Of a DNA stretch of 64,000 nt, positions 47,101-57,768 are shown one piece after another. Where the stretch lies: the NCBI GenBank assembly GCA_964036045.1, contig OZ038381.1, forward strand, positions 151,484,352 to 151,548,351. The letters run 5' to 3'. Origin of the DNA: Eutreptiella sp. 'Long Island Sound 2002' (lineage: Eukaryota; Euglenozoa; Euglenophyceae; Eutreptiales; Eutreptiaceae). Under the pieces are notes generated by a model, which was not told where the DNA came from, did no database searches, and worked only from the letters and a program-made list of their open reading frames with translations. A program made the translations under genes and the position numbers. The first letter of the stretch is position 1, and every line of letters begins with the position of its first letter.

Positions 47101-48170
47101 GCCCGCCCCAGAGGATGGGCGGCCGGGGGAGGGACAGCACCTGACACCAGACGCATCTCACAATGGTGGCAGGCGTTCCCCCCTGGGGGCGGCCCCCCAC
47201 CACCCCCGCGGCACACAGCCCCCACAGGGCATGCGAGCGGAGGGGACTGGGCTGGACCCCCACACCCGCACACCCGCGCCCACAGCACGTGGGTGACGGA
47301 CCCCGACAGCCCGCCCGGAGGGCGGGCAGCCGGGAGAGGGGGAGCGCCCGGCCGCAGACACCCCTCACAGCGGTAAAGGCACCCCCCCGGGGACGCCCTT
47401 CCACCACGCCTACAGTGCGCCACGCCAGCTCGCAAGGGCGCGCGCTGTGGGGCCGGTGCCGGGTCCCCACGCCCGCACCGACCGGCCCCCGGGGCATAGG
47501 GGTCGCAGAACCCCGGCTGCCCGCCCCGGAGGGCGGGCGACCGGGGGAGGGACAGCGCCCAAGGACACCAGACGCCCCTCACAACGGTGGCAGGCCACCC
47601 CCCCCGGGGTTGGCCCCCCACCACCCCCGCGGCACAGAGCCCCCACAGGGCATACAAGCCAAGGGAACAGTGCTGGGCCCCCACACCCGCACAACCGCAC
47701 CCACGGCACAGCGGCGGACCCCAACCGTCCGCCCGGAGGGCGGGCGGTCCGGGGGGGGGGGCGCCTGACCTCAGACGCCCCTCACAACGGCGAACGGTGC
47801 CCCCCCCCGGGGACGCCCTTCCGCCACCCCCACAGCGTGCAACGCCAGCCCGCAAGGGCGCACGCTATGGGGCTGATGCTGGGCCCCCACGCCCGCACCA
47901 ACCGCACCCGGGACACACGGGCCGCGGAACCCCGGCTGCCCGCCCCCGAGGACGGGCAGCCGGGGGAGGGACGGCGCCTGACACCATACGCCCCTCACAG
48001 GGCATACAAGCCACGGGGACCGTGCTGGGCCCCATACCCGCACACTCGTGCCCACAGCACGTGGACAGCGGGCCCCGGCAGCCCCCAGGCGGAGGGCAGC
48101 CGGAGGAGGGAGAGCGCCCGGCCTCGGACGCCCCTCGCAACGGGGTCACTAGGGACGGCGGGGGGAGAGC
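44147..48170 (+). repeat. Array of nine ~420-bp units, each a dimer of ~210-bp halves
   Basis: CCCACGCCCGCACCGACCGC and variants start at ~44541, 44961, 45381, 45800, 46219, 46638, 47060, 47477 and 47897, spaced 416-422 bases. Each unit contains two related halves, both with GGGGGAGGG(A/G)CAGCGCCTGAC followed by ACGCCCCTCACAACGG. The last unit is shortened by a deletion near 48000. The array ends about 150 bp before the ATG of LINE B ORF1, in the same orientation expected for 5' UTR promoter monomers. Repeated ~100-codon frames inside are a by-product of a unit length divisible by three. Confidence 0.85.
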
Positions 48171-48317
48171 ACCTAATGCCCACACGCACACCCGAACGCT
48201 GGCCCGCGGAACCAGCGTACGATCTCCCTAACCCACGCCCCGCAGCGCCCATAGCACGTACACCAGCCAGGGGAAATCCGCATCCCATCCCCTGCTCTTA
48301 GGCACAGCGACACAACA

Positions 48318-49143
48318 ATGGCGGAACCCGCGGCCCCACGCAAAACACCTCCCCGATCTCCAACGCTGGACGCAGCACACGAGGTCATCAGGGCGCTGGG
48401 ACTCAGAGGTGGCGAAGGAGACCCCCCACAAGAGGACGCGGGCGCGGACTCCCACCTGGAGGACATCCGTCAACCCTTCAGGGGCAGCACGCCCGCGGAA
48501 CCTGCGCCGCCAGCGGGCAGCGTGCCCAGCCTCTGCCCCGCGTGGAAACGGGGCCACTGCACCGGCGAAGGCTGGTGCCCCAACCCGCATTCCCAGCCCG
48601 GCCCCGATGACGGAGCGCTGCCCGCGGTTGAACACGCGGCCGCACGCGCCGCCCTGCACTACGGGGTGGCGCAGGGCTGGATCCTGGATGAGACCGCGCG
48701 CGGCAGCGTGAACATCCAGGAGGCCGTCGACCGAGTCGCCCACACGGGCCAAGCGGAAGTGGCCTTGCACACCCGGGGCGGCCACGGCGGACCCGCGGAG
48801 GGGATCATCGTGGAGCCCTCGGGAATGGTGCTGGTCGAGGCGGCGGACATGGTCCGAGGGGTGCTCCACGCATCACGCGTGGGGCGGGCGCGCCCACAGT
48901 GGACCATCCAGGTGTACGGCCCCCCACGGGCGTGGGCCTTTTTCCACATGGGCGGTGCTCGCCGTCATGTGGCACCTGGCACCGGAGGACGCCCCCACAG
49001 AAACTGCGGAGGAAATCGCCCGGGACCTCCACACCTGGCCGGCCAGCCAGGATTTCCCCTGGCGCAGGCCCCGGGGCGGCCTCCCAGTGGCACCCGCGGC
49101 AGAGGGGTTCAGCCTCGCGGCAACCCTCCAGCAGCACCCCGAC
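48318..49143 (+). pseudogene. LINE B ORF1, N-terminal part with CCCH zinc finger
   Basis: ATG 48318 lies in ACAACAATGG. A CCCH finger (Cys73-x7-Cys81-x5-Cys87-x3-His91, LCPAWKRGHCTGEGWCPNPH) is followed by a conserved-looking segment with HGGPAEGIIVEPSGMVLVEA and WTIQVYGPPRAWAFFH. The frame moves by one base near 48950 to AVMWHLAPEDAPTETAEEIA and continues to 49143, where the hAT-like element is inserted. CCCH fingers bind RNA in many proteins; a role in coating element RNA is inferred. Confidence 0.7.
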
Positions 49144-49151
49144 AAGAGGGC
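49144..49151 (+). repeat. 8-bp target-site duplication, left
   Basis: AAGAGGGC, matching AAGAGGGT at 50541-50548 with one difference in the last base. Confidence 0.75.
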
Positions 49152-50540
49152 TAGGGATGCAGGTTCAAATTCGCACGAATTCGCTCGAATTCGAATTCGC
49201 CCCGAATTCGCTTGAATTTCGTGGACCCCCCTGAATTCGAATTCAAAATCCAAAATTTCAAATTTCTGTATCGTATCCATTTTCCAGTTCCTACAAGCAG
49301 GTTGCGTCTACTTTTCCGAACCAAAGAATGACCACCATGCAGGTCTCTTGCTACCTTGCTACTACCTTGCCTATTCTGAATCACTTTGGGTCAACATGAT
49401 TCAATGAAATCAAGGAAAATGGTCCCCATTAATTTGAAATAGACATTCAAAATTCAAGATTTCTCCAAATGCTTGCATGTACCTATCCCGTTCCGCCCTG
49501 TTTACCTCCTTTCGTTTGCTTACTTGTTGCTTGTTGTCATAATTTAAAACCGCGGAAGAAATGGTCCACCTCGCCACTTTGCAACATATATGAATGAAAA
49601 GAAGAGACAAAATTGAACGTAGCATGCACAAACATCAAGCCACACACAAATAATCATATGTGAATCTCTTTGATGACCTTTCTCCATCTAAGATTTGAAT
49701 TCATTCCAACTCTGCATTATGAAGTTGACCCCATCTGACCTTTTGAATGCATCTCAACGCTCCATTCTTGAAGGTTCTTGAAAGGGTGGGACAAAGCAGG
49801 AAAGGGGCATGTGGATAGGGAGTCCGAGAGCTACAAGGTGAGAAAACACATGGAATTGAAACGCAGTGTACTATTCAGTAATTACCTTTGTTCATACCCC
49901 CTGTGCACTGTGACAGTGCCTTGACATAGCCTGGTGCCTGCTGGCACCTGGGTAATACATCGTCAAATTTGCCGAATTTCAGCACTGGTGATCAGGATTT
50001 CTCCGTGTATTTGCGTCCGCTACAGGCGCGAAAGGTACCGTTGTGAAGGGCATGACACATGAAACACGTCTAGGCACCAGATTGAGTCCAGAAATTTTTC
50101 GGATTTTAAAATCTCGCGACGGCTTTATCTCCGCGTTACCGTTGATTTGGACGCTAAAACAAACACCAATAGAACCGCCTTCACGTGCTGCACGCAGCGG
50201 TATGCTTGAAATCTTGGAATAAATTTCGGATCTGAAAACGAGTACCAATGGACCATTCAAGAAACAGAATCGACAATGGGATGTGGAATCAACATATTTT
50301 TCAATCTGTAATGTCAAATAATTTTTTCCGAAGCAGAATCACGTTTTGGAAATTACCTCTTTTCAAAGGAGGGCGCGCGCTGCCGCCGGCGCCTGTCGCC
50401 TGCAAATTCGCAGGCCGAATTCGCCCCGAATTCGCAGTACTCTGAATTTCACGCCGAATTCGCAGCGAATTCGCGCTGCGAAGGAATTCGCAGCGAATTC
50501 GGCGAATTCAAATTGAATTCGCTGCGAATCTGCATCCCTA
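49152..50540. mobile_element. hAT-like non-autonomous DNA transposon, 1389 bp
   Basis: The ends are TAGGGATGCAG and CTGCATCCCTA (11-bp inverted repeats), close to the TAGGGATG ends of Ac-type hAT elements. An 8-bp target duplication is present, as expected for hAT. Both subterminal regions are packed with GAATTCG words (about 5 on the left, about 9 on the right). No transposase domain is visible inside, so it depends on a source elsewhere. Subtracting the element and one duplication leaves LINE B ORF1 in continuous frame. Confidence 0.85.
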
Positions 50541-50548
50541 AAGAGGGT
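50541..50548 (+). repeat. 8-bp target-site duplication, right
   Basis: AAGAGGGT, the partner of 49144-49151. Confidence 0.75.
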
Positions 50549-53382
50549 ACGCCACTTCCTGCAGACGGGCACGGTCCCGGCCGCCCCGCCAGACTCCGAG
50601 TGGCGGTGGGACGCAGGGGGGGCGCAACCGCTGCCGGGCCCCTGGGTCCTCCCATTGTGGTATTTGCCCGTGGGCACCCTGGCCCATGCCACCCAGGCCG
50701 TCAAGGGGGCTTTCCCGCAGCCGCTCCTCCCCGGCGTGGCCCTGCTCCGCAACCTACAGGGGGGGGGGCCTGGGTACGGTGGAGGGAAGAAGGCAGGCGC
50801 CCGAGCCCGTATTTCCCCCTGGTCCAGGGCCAGGCGCTACTCCACGCCGAGGGCATAGGGACCGTGGAATTGGGGGCGATCGTGCCCGGCACGGCGTGCA
50901 GGTGGATTGCTGCGGCCGCCCCGCAACCCATGCAATCGCCGCCGGCGTGCCACCGCCTCCTACAGGCGGTCCCCTCCTTTGCCCCCCAACACGCCCTTAC
51001 GAGGGACGTATGGGGGGTCATGCTGGGCCACACCAGGGAGTGGCTAACGAACCCGGGTGCACGGTACCCGCCGGGGCCGGTGCTCGAACAGCTCACGGCC
51101 CCCACAGCCTGGGTCCGCCACGCCCTGCACAGGGTGTCGGCCCTCATGGAGCAGCTCATCGACGAGGTGCTAGACCTGGCGCCGGAGCCGCTGCGGGTGC
51201 TCTACCCGCAGACCCACATCCCGCCCGCGGGCACGTCCAACCGCCTGGGCCACCTGGGTTTGCAGCGCCGCGTCGAGGCCGCGCACCCGGGGGGCGTGGT
51301 GGAACAGTGGCTAACGCTCCGCAACCCGTCCACCGCACAAGGCCACTGGTACCTACACCAACTCCTCTTCCTACCCCGGGTGGCCCCGGAGCACCGCCGG
51401 CAAAACCCGTACCACACGCATCCGGACCGCCGGGGCGCGCAGAGCTTCCCGCAGCCGGCCCCGCCCGCCCTCTCGCCAGGGCAGGGCCCGGAGGCGCTGC
51501 AGCAGGGCCCTCCGCTCGACACGGCCACCACGGTACAGCAAAGGGGAAGCGACGGCGCGGATGGTCCTGAACCGGACTGCAGGAACTGCGGAGCGGTGGC
51601 CTGGACGGCGGCCTGCAGGCACCTCGCCCGAGATACCAGGGGGCTCAGGCAGTACAGGCCAGCGGACCGCACGGCGCTGGCCTCCGCGGTCGCGGCCGTC
51701 ACCATGGGTCCCGTGGCGGCGTGGCCAGCGCAACTGCTGCCCCACATCCCCTGCCGAGACACGCAGCCCCGCCAGCCGGCCGCAATGCACACGCCGACGG
51801 CACCCCTCACGGCGGAGCAGCTATACGTCGTCGCGGCGGCGCTGCTAGCAGACGGCGGGGAGAGTTTCGTCCACCACCACGGCCCGGCGCAGATCGCGGG
51901 AAGCATACAAGGGCCGCAGCGCGATGCACCCCACCCGTGGCACGCCACACTCCGTGGGCGCAACCGCGTCAGGGATGCAGGCGACGGCACACCCCCTCCC
52001 GGGCCTCAGCAGGGGGAGGCACTGGTGCTGCAGACGGCAGGCTACCAGGCCATCCTACACGGCCACGCCGGAGAGTACCGGTCGCCCGTCCTGACCGGGG
52101 GCCGCAGGACCGGCACAGCACCGCCAGGCAAGGGGCATTCCCGCCCCTGCCCCATGTCGACTGGCAGCAGGGGCCCACCCAGGCCTACTATATGTCGGCG
52201 GACCCCTGGCCGCTAGCAGTCCTGCTACACACCGTCAGCGCCCCCAACAAGAGGCAGGAACCGGGATGGGTCAACCCCCCCGCACTAGTCTGGAGCCCCG
52301 ACCAGGAGGAGCACCTGCGAGCCGCGTGGCAGGGAGACGCCATCAGGGCCACGGACGTCCCGGACTTCCACGCGGGCCAATCACGCACGCCCGCCCGGCG
52401 CCTACCCTAGCGGTGGCCCAACGGGGACAGCAGAACCCGCAGTGGGTGGTCTGCATGTTCAGCACGGCGGACGCGCACATCGTCGTCTGCGACCCTGAGC
52501 GCCTGCCGGGGCCCAAAGCCGTGGTCCGCGTGGTGGACTGTACCCGCATGATCGTCAAGGCGCTACGGGGGGGCGAACACCACGCCCTCCTGCTCCAGGT
52601 CTGGCTGAAGGACAACGTCCGGGCAGCGAGGCCGGGAGTGTGGCCGGCAGCGGTGCACCCCGCTGACCTGGAGCTCCAGCTGGCGGTCCGGACCACAGTG
52701 TACCACTGGCTACAAGCCTTCCACGACCTGCGATGGAGGGGCAAACCCGACTGCCAAATCGGCGCCACGCACTGGCAAGTGTGGCTGCAGGAAGACGCGC
52801 AGCGCGATGCCGTCCGGAGTCTCGGGCCCGCGCCCGCGACACACACCCTTGATGCGGCGGCCCCAGGCCGCGCGTTGGCGCCACACAGGCTTCTACTGGC
52901 CAACCTGCCCTTCGAACCAGCGATAGAGGGCGCCATCCGAAAATCGGTGCCACTCCCCCCGGCGCGAGGGGCCACGGAACCAACAAAATGCCCCCTGTGT
53001 GCAGACAAGTACTACAGAAGCGGGGCAATGCTGGAACACCTGGCGTGGCACGCAGTGCACGCTGCAGCCCCGGTGGACGACAAGGAGGCGGCCTCCATCA
53101 TGCTCCAAGGGAGGGCACGGAGGTCCCCGTGGCACGCCCCGTACGCCCGGCGCCCCCCGCCCCAGGCGGCCGACCACGCAGACGGCGAGGGGGAGGCACC
53201 CGGAGCGGCCCCGGGGACCGGCGGTGCGGCCCAACAAGGGTCCATCCCCGCGGGCCTGGCCCCCCTGGCCCCCCTGTGGGCCCTGCTGGGAATGGGCTCC
53301 CCGCACCCCATGGCCCCGGCGCACCGGGGAACCCCTGCCTGCCCCAGCGGACCCAGCGGCGATGCCGATGCGGGACGGCTGA
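50541..53382 (+). pseudogene. LINE B ORF1, C-terminal part with C2H2 zinc finger
   Basis: The frame resumes with RHFLQTGTVPAAPPDSEW, shifts at a G run near 50759 to VRWREEGRRPSPYFPL, and continues through a long alpha-rich region (APTAWVRHALHRVSALMEQL). Further shifts lie near 52150 and 52400. The last part contains WVVCMFSTADAHIVVCDPER, WLQAFHDLRWRGKPDC and a classical finger CPLC-x12-H-x3-H near 52989-53050. A TGA at 53380 probably ends it. At about 1200 codons this ORF1 would be unusually long. Frame changes at homopolymers may be sequence errors. Confidence 0.6.
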
Positions 53383-54711
53383 CTCCAGGAGGACACGGCA
53401 GACGACGCCCTATGACTCCTCTCGTGGAACCTGCGCAACGGCCTCGTCCAACCAGACCGGTCCCTCCGGGACACGCTCCGGCGGCGCCGGATACCGGCGG
53501 CCTGTACCGACAAGGAGCACCTCATCACCGGCATGCTACCCCGGGAGGGGGGCTTTGCCATCATGCTCCAGGAAACAGGGATCGCCACCCGGGCGCAGGA
53601 GATGCACGTGGCCGCGGCGCTCCGGGACAAGGGGTACACCCCCTTCTTCAGCAGCCAGCTGGCGGAGACGGGAGCCACTTCCACCTCGAGAGAGAGAGGC
53701 CTCCTCACCGCGGTCAGCAGCAAGTACGTGGCAGAGCACGAGGTGCTCAGTTTCACGGAAATCGTCCCTGGGAAGGCCGTGGCCCTGGAGATACGCACGG
53801 AAGGGGGAGGCCTCACCCTCATCAACGTCCACGGGCCACAGGCAGGCTGCTCCCCGTGGGCGGGACGGGCGGCGTTCTGGGCCGACATACAAATGTATGC
53901 CACGGCACGCAGCCTCGGTGGGAGACACCCGTTGGTCATCGCAGGTGACACCAACGTCTATATGGATACCACCTCCAACCCGGCCACGGAGCACTTCCGC
54001 GCGGGCTGGGAGGCCTGCGGTTTCCGGAGGGCAACGGCAGGCGGCGAGGAGGACATGACCCCCACGCTCCACCCGTCCCGGCACAGGGTGGACACAATCG
54101 TGGTCAACGAACCCCTCCTGCCGTAGTCCCTGCGGGAACACGTCTGGGCTCGCGGCATGGCAGACCCCCAGGTGATCAGTTCAGACCACCTCCCGGTCTG
54201 CCTCGCCTTGCCGGGCCTCCTCACCGCGGCGGGGCGCACGATGATGCCCACCCCCTACAGCCACACGGAGGGCCGCCTCTTCCCGTACGACGCCGAGGCC
54301 GCGCCCGTCCAACACTGCCTGTGGGCGGCGGTTACCGCCGCGCAGGATGAACCCTCACTCGCGCCCTGGCTGGGTCCCGCAGAGCAGCATGCAAACGGGT
54401 CCATGCCCGCGGCCGCAGTGGACAGGGTGTTCGAACACCTACACGCGGCGCATGACGCCCTAGCGCGTAGGGTGGGACGCCGGCAGCCGTCCCCGGTGGG
54501 AACGGACCCGGCGGGGGGGGACCCCCCGGAGAGCGGGAAACGGCTCCAGGCGGCGGTCCTCCGCTATGACACCCTTGCAGCGTGCGCGCCGGCGGCGTAC
54601 CAGGCGGACGCGGCACGGCATGGCATCTGGTCCGAGTTGGCGCTCCGGCTCGCGGAGGAGCTGCGGGGTGCGTCGCCCGGGTTCTGCCCGGCCACACAGG
54701 GCAAGCTATAG
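53383..54711 (+). pseudogene. LINE B ORF2, apurinic-type endonuclease
   Basis: ORF2 begins right after the ORF1 stop in the same frame. TGA 53413 precedes LLSWNLRNGLVQPD, the endonuclease N-terminal SWN motif. It is followed by FAIMLQETGI (Glu), GLLTAVSSKY, LTLINVHGPQAG, PLVIAGDTNVYMD (D-x-N) and VISSDHLPVCLALPG (S-D-H). TAG 54124 interrupts just before the SDH motif and TAG 54709 closes this stretch. The enzyme would nick target DNA to prime reverse transcription. All active-site motifs remain. Confidence 0.8.
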
Positions 54712-55557
54712 GAGGAGCTGGAGAGGCAAGCAGCCGCCCTCGAAGAGGACATCCGCCAACTCCGCGCACTCCTGGCGGCAGACCGCAAGCGCGCCATCAA
54801 GGATTTCTGGCGCCGCCACGCCCCCGACATCGCCCAGCGGTGGATAGCCGTGCGAGGAGCCATAGAGGTAGAGGCCCCGGGCCCATCAGGCCTCTGAAAC
54901 GTGCGGGTCCCCAACACCCAAACGCTCCTCACGGAGGTCCACGACGTGATGTTTGCGATTCGCGCCTTCTGGCGGGTCCTGTATGACAAACGCCCGGTGG
55001 ACCTCCCAGGCTTCCAGGCGGTCCTCAGCCGCCATGTCCCCCGGGTCCCTGATGGGGCCTGGACACAGGTCCAGCAGTACTCCATGCAGGGCCTCCAGTC
55101 TGCCCTGGACAAGGCCGATGGCAAGGCCCCGGGTCCCAACCACGTGGAGGCCCGTTTCATCAAGGCCCTCCCGGCACCCGTCCAGTGGCTCCTGGTCCAC
55201 TCCTACCGGGCCATCCTCCGCGGCGCCCCGCCACCGATGCACTGGAGGGACGCCCACATCTGGCTCAGCCCCAAGGTACCGGGCTAAGCCAGACTGGACG
55301 ACTACAGGCCCATAGCCCTAGGCCAGCTGGACATGAAGCTGCTCACGGGCCCCCTCACCCAGCGCATCACGGAAGTGCTTACACGGCACAGAGTGGTCAG
55401 CGACTGCCAGCAAGGGGCCCTCCCTGGGTCCAACACAGGCCCCGCACTGTTCATGGCGCAGCGGCAGCTCCAACGGGGAAGGCCCAACTACGTTTTCTCC
55501 TTCGACGCCCGCAAGGCCTTCGACACCGCCCCGCATGGCGCCCTCCACCTCAGGTAG
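54712..55557 (+). pseudogene. LINE B ORF2, N-terminal half of reverse transcriptase
   Basis: The same frame continues: EELERQAAALEEDIRQLRAL (coiled coil), TGA 54895, LDKADGKAPGPNHVEARFIK, HIWLSPKVPG, TAA 55285, ARLDDYRPIAL, QQGALPGSNTGPALFM and YVFSFDARKAFDTAPHGAL (motif A, catalytic Asp kept). Then TAG 55555 falls in CTCAGGTAGGTAGG and homology ends, so motifs B and C (YxDD) are missing. Confidence 0.8.
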
Positions 55558-55653
55558 GTAGGTCGACTCGGGACTGGGGTTGCCCCGCAGGGGGGACTTA
55601 CCAAGGGGCTTTTGCTCACCCACCCATGGCCCTACTGCACGTGCCCCCACAAA
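55558..55653. other. Short spacer between LINE B break and TIR element
   Basis: RT homology is lost after motif A. ACAAA at 55649-55653 is the left target duplication of the following element. Confidence 0.4.
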
Positions 55654-55841
55654 CTTAGGCGGCTCAAGTTGCATGGTATAAAATGACAGAAAGTGCGCAA
55701 AATACAGGGCCTCAAAAAACATCAAAAGAACCATTCTTTGGCTTGCAAAAAATCAAGCCGTTTTTGAAACACCAAAAGAACTCTTATGTAAGGATTTTTG
55801 GCCTTTTCTTGGTCCTTATGGGTCCAAAAAATGCTTCTTTT

Positions 55842-55897
55842 GGGGCAATGGACTGTTTCTTGCGCGAGGCCTCGCGCAAGGAGCAGTCCATTGCCCC
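55842..55897. repeat. Nested inverted repeat with central 20-bp palindrome
   Basis: GGGGCAATGGACTG (55842-55855) and CAGTCCATTGCCCC (55884-55897) are perfect 14-bp arms. They enclose TTGCGCGAGGCCTCGCGCAA (55860-55879), itself a perfect palindrome. Confidence 0.9.
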
Positions 55898-56675
55898 TCC
55901 AAAGTCAGGTAATGATGGTAGAATTGAGGAATCAAGCAGGCACCTACACTGGAGTGACATTACAGGCACCCTTGACTTGATCACATTGTACAAAATGTTT
56001 ACGCGGGCGGACCTTCAGCGCTCTAAACAAGCCTTGCAAATCTAATTGATGACTCAAGAAATCATTTCTAATGTTGTTGCATTCCTAACAAAAGGAGCAC
56101 ATACGTTTGAGGTGTTGCACCGGGTGCATCCTTCAGCATTGCTCATGATGCACACCTGCCACAAGTTATGGGGAGTGTCAAGCAAAAAAAAAAGAGTATC
56201 ACTGGTAACACATGAAGCATGTCCACTCAACAGATGACGCTGAGCTGGACAGGGACCCCCCTTGTAGCTTTGGCTGAAGAGAAACTGATCCTTCTGTTGT
56301 TGACTATAGATCAAAGTAAAATGTGCAAAGAAAATATGAATTTGCCATGCGTGGCACTTTTTTGAGCGTTTGTTTGGGCCAAAAAAACTGATTTTTTGGA
56401 GAGTAAAATTCAATGTAGTGCACACCACACCAATTATCAAGATGATGTTCGATACCTGGAGAAAGAAGGTGCCCTGGGGGAAGCAGTCTGCCAAGCGCAG
56501 GGGCTGACCAAGCCCAAAAAGAGTTTTTCCGCCTCCGGGGGGGGCAAGCTTCTGGTAAATTTCAATGACTCAACGACAATTTAGGTACTCGTTGCTTCAG
56601 TGAAAGTTGTGCACAAGCGCTATCAGATGAGAACCCATCACAATGGTACAAAGAATATATTTTCTGGGCCATTCT

Positions 56676-56986
56676 TTGCGCGAGGCCTCGCGCAATGAGG
56701 ACTGCAATGCAGTCCCAGAACTTGAAAGTCAGAACATATACCTCTTTTTTCAGGCAGTGTAAATCAAAAATCAAACCGTGGGGTGGGTAGTAAGACCACT
56801 CGACCCTGAAGCCGTCTTTCCAAAGGGAAATGAATCGGGTGAGGTTTGTGGTTTAGTACGTTATGCGCGAGGCCTCGCGCATGGGGCAGCCCTTGAACCA
56901 CATGTTGCATATGCTTTGCATTGAGATTTCATCTGCCATGCTTCTGTTTTAATGATCCTTGGTCTTGATTGCGCGAGGCCTCACGC
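56676..56986. repeat. Three further GAGGCCTC palindromes
   Basis: TTGCGCGAGGCCTCGCGCAA at 56676-56695, ATGCGCGAGGCCTCGCGCAT at 56863-56882, and a one-mismatch copy GCGCGAGGCCTCACGC at 56971-56986. Confidence 0.9.
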
Positions 56987-57366
56987 ATAGAATCCGATCA
57001 ATAAATCATTTTTCCAGGTATGCAATGAACATGCTGAACAGAAAATGATGTTGCAATCATCTTTTCTGCAGACCATGTTCATCCAAAAAACAAGGGGAAC
57101 GCAAAATGTATTTATTGGCCAATTTCCGCTAAACGCACATCATTTTTCACTGAAATCATAAGATTTATTTTTTTTTTATATTTTTTTTAGTTTCCGGCTG
57201 TCCGAAAAAAGGCACAAAATGGCACAACTGGTAAGAAGGATACTTTCTTTGGACTAATATTCTGTTTTCAAAAAACAGAGCCTGTGAAAAACTGTTCTTT
57301 TGCATTTTCGAAATTGGTTGCATTTGGTGTGATTTTGACCATGCAACTTGAGCCGCCTAAGACAAA

Positions 57367-57768
57367 GCGGCTCCCCCACATGGGGGAAGGGCACGGTCGC
57401 CGCGTGCAGTACCCTACAGCGGGTTCTGCCCAGAGAGGTAACCCATATTCGACCGAAGTCTCACAACCTCCCCTCCGGGCGGATGATACCTGGGGGAGGG
57501 TCCCATCGCACATCCTCATCAACCTCCAGATTCTGGGGCCCAGGGGCCGGGAGCCAGGCCATAGGCCCTGTCCTGCAGGCACACCCACCTGGGTTGGTTT
57601 TTAGTAGGCGTGAGGGGACTTGAAGAAGCACGTGCTACGGGACTGGCATGCCGTGGCGCATGCTCACGCCTCCTGACTCGGTCGAGCTTGCGCTCTCCCG
57701 GGGGGCCGGGGGTTCGAAGTAGGTCGTTGTGGTTGGTTGGTCGGTCGTTTAACGGTTAGGCGTAGTTC
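57367..57768. other. GC-rich flank, no gene
   Basis: This could be LINE B or other sequence right of the transposon; no RT motif is found. GGGGGTTCGAAGTAGG near 57710 resembles a box B but has no paired arm. Confidence 0.35.

Larger units (their letters stand above)
48318..55557 (+). mobile_element. Non-LTR retrotransposon (LINE B), 3'-truncated
   Basis: ORF1 with two zinc fingers is followed by an apurinic-type endonuclease and the first half of an RT. It is preceded by a tandem array that may be its promoter region. It is interrupted by a hAT-like element at 49152-50540. RT stops after motif A at 55557, about 100 bp before another DNA transposon. ORF2 keeps a single frame but carries several nonsense codons. 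Confidence 0.8.
55654..57361. mobile_element. DNA transposon with 24-bp TIRs and 5-bp TSD, 1708 bp
   Basis: The left end CTTAGGCGGCTCAAGTTGCA (55654 onward) and the right end (reverse complement ending at 57361) match perfectly over 24 bases (55654-55677 and 57338-57361). Partial similarity extends further. ACAAA flanks it on both sides (55649-55653 and 57362-57366). The interior is AT-rich, unlike the GC-rich flank, and encodes no recognisable transposase, so it is non-autonomous. It contains four copies of a perfect or near-perfect palindrome centred on GAGGCCTC. The superfamily is not assigned. Confidence 0.88.

Noticed and set aside
44428-47855. Series of ~105-250 codon frames in the 420-bp array
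   Set aside because: The unit length is near a multiple of three, so frames stay open by repetition on both strands.
53383-55557. TAG/TAA as Gln, as in some ulvophyte algae
   Set aside because: Tempting because stops fall at Gln-like positions, but TGA stops occur in the same frames and the RT is truncated. No intact host gene is available to test it.
55540-55570. Splice donor in CTCAGGTAGGT at the LINE B RT break
   Set aside because: The word fits a donor, but no acceptor rejoining the RT frame was found downstream; a truncation is simpler.
57660-57725. Second tRNA-like head (GGGGGTTCGAAGTAGG)
   Set aside because: Box B-like word only; no pairing T arm or anticodon arm could be drawn.
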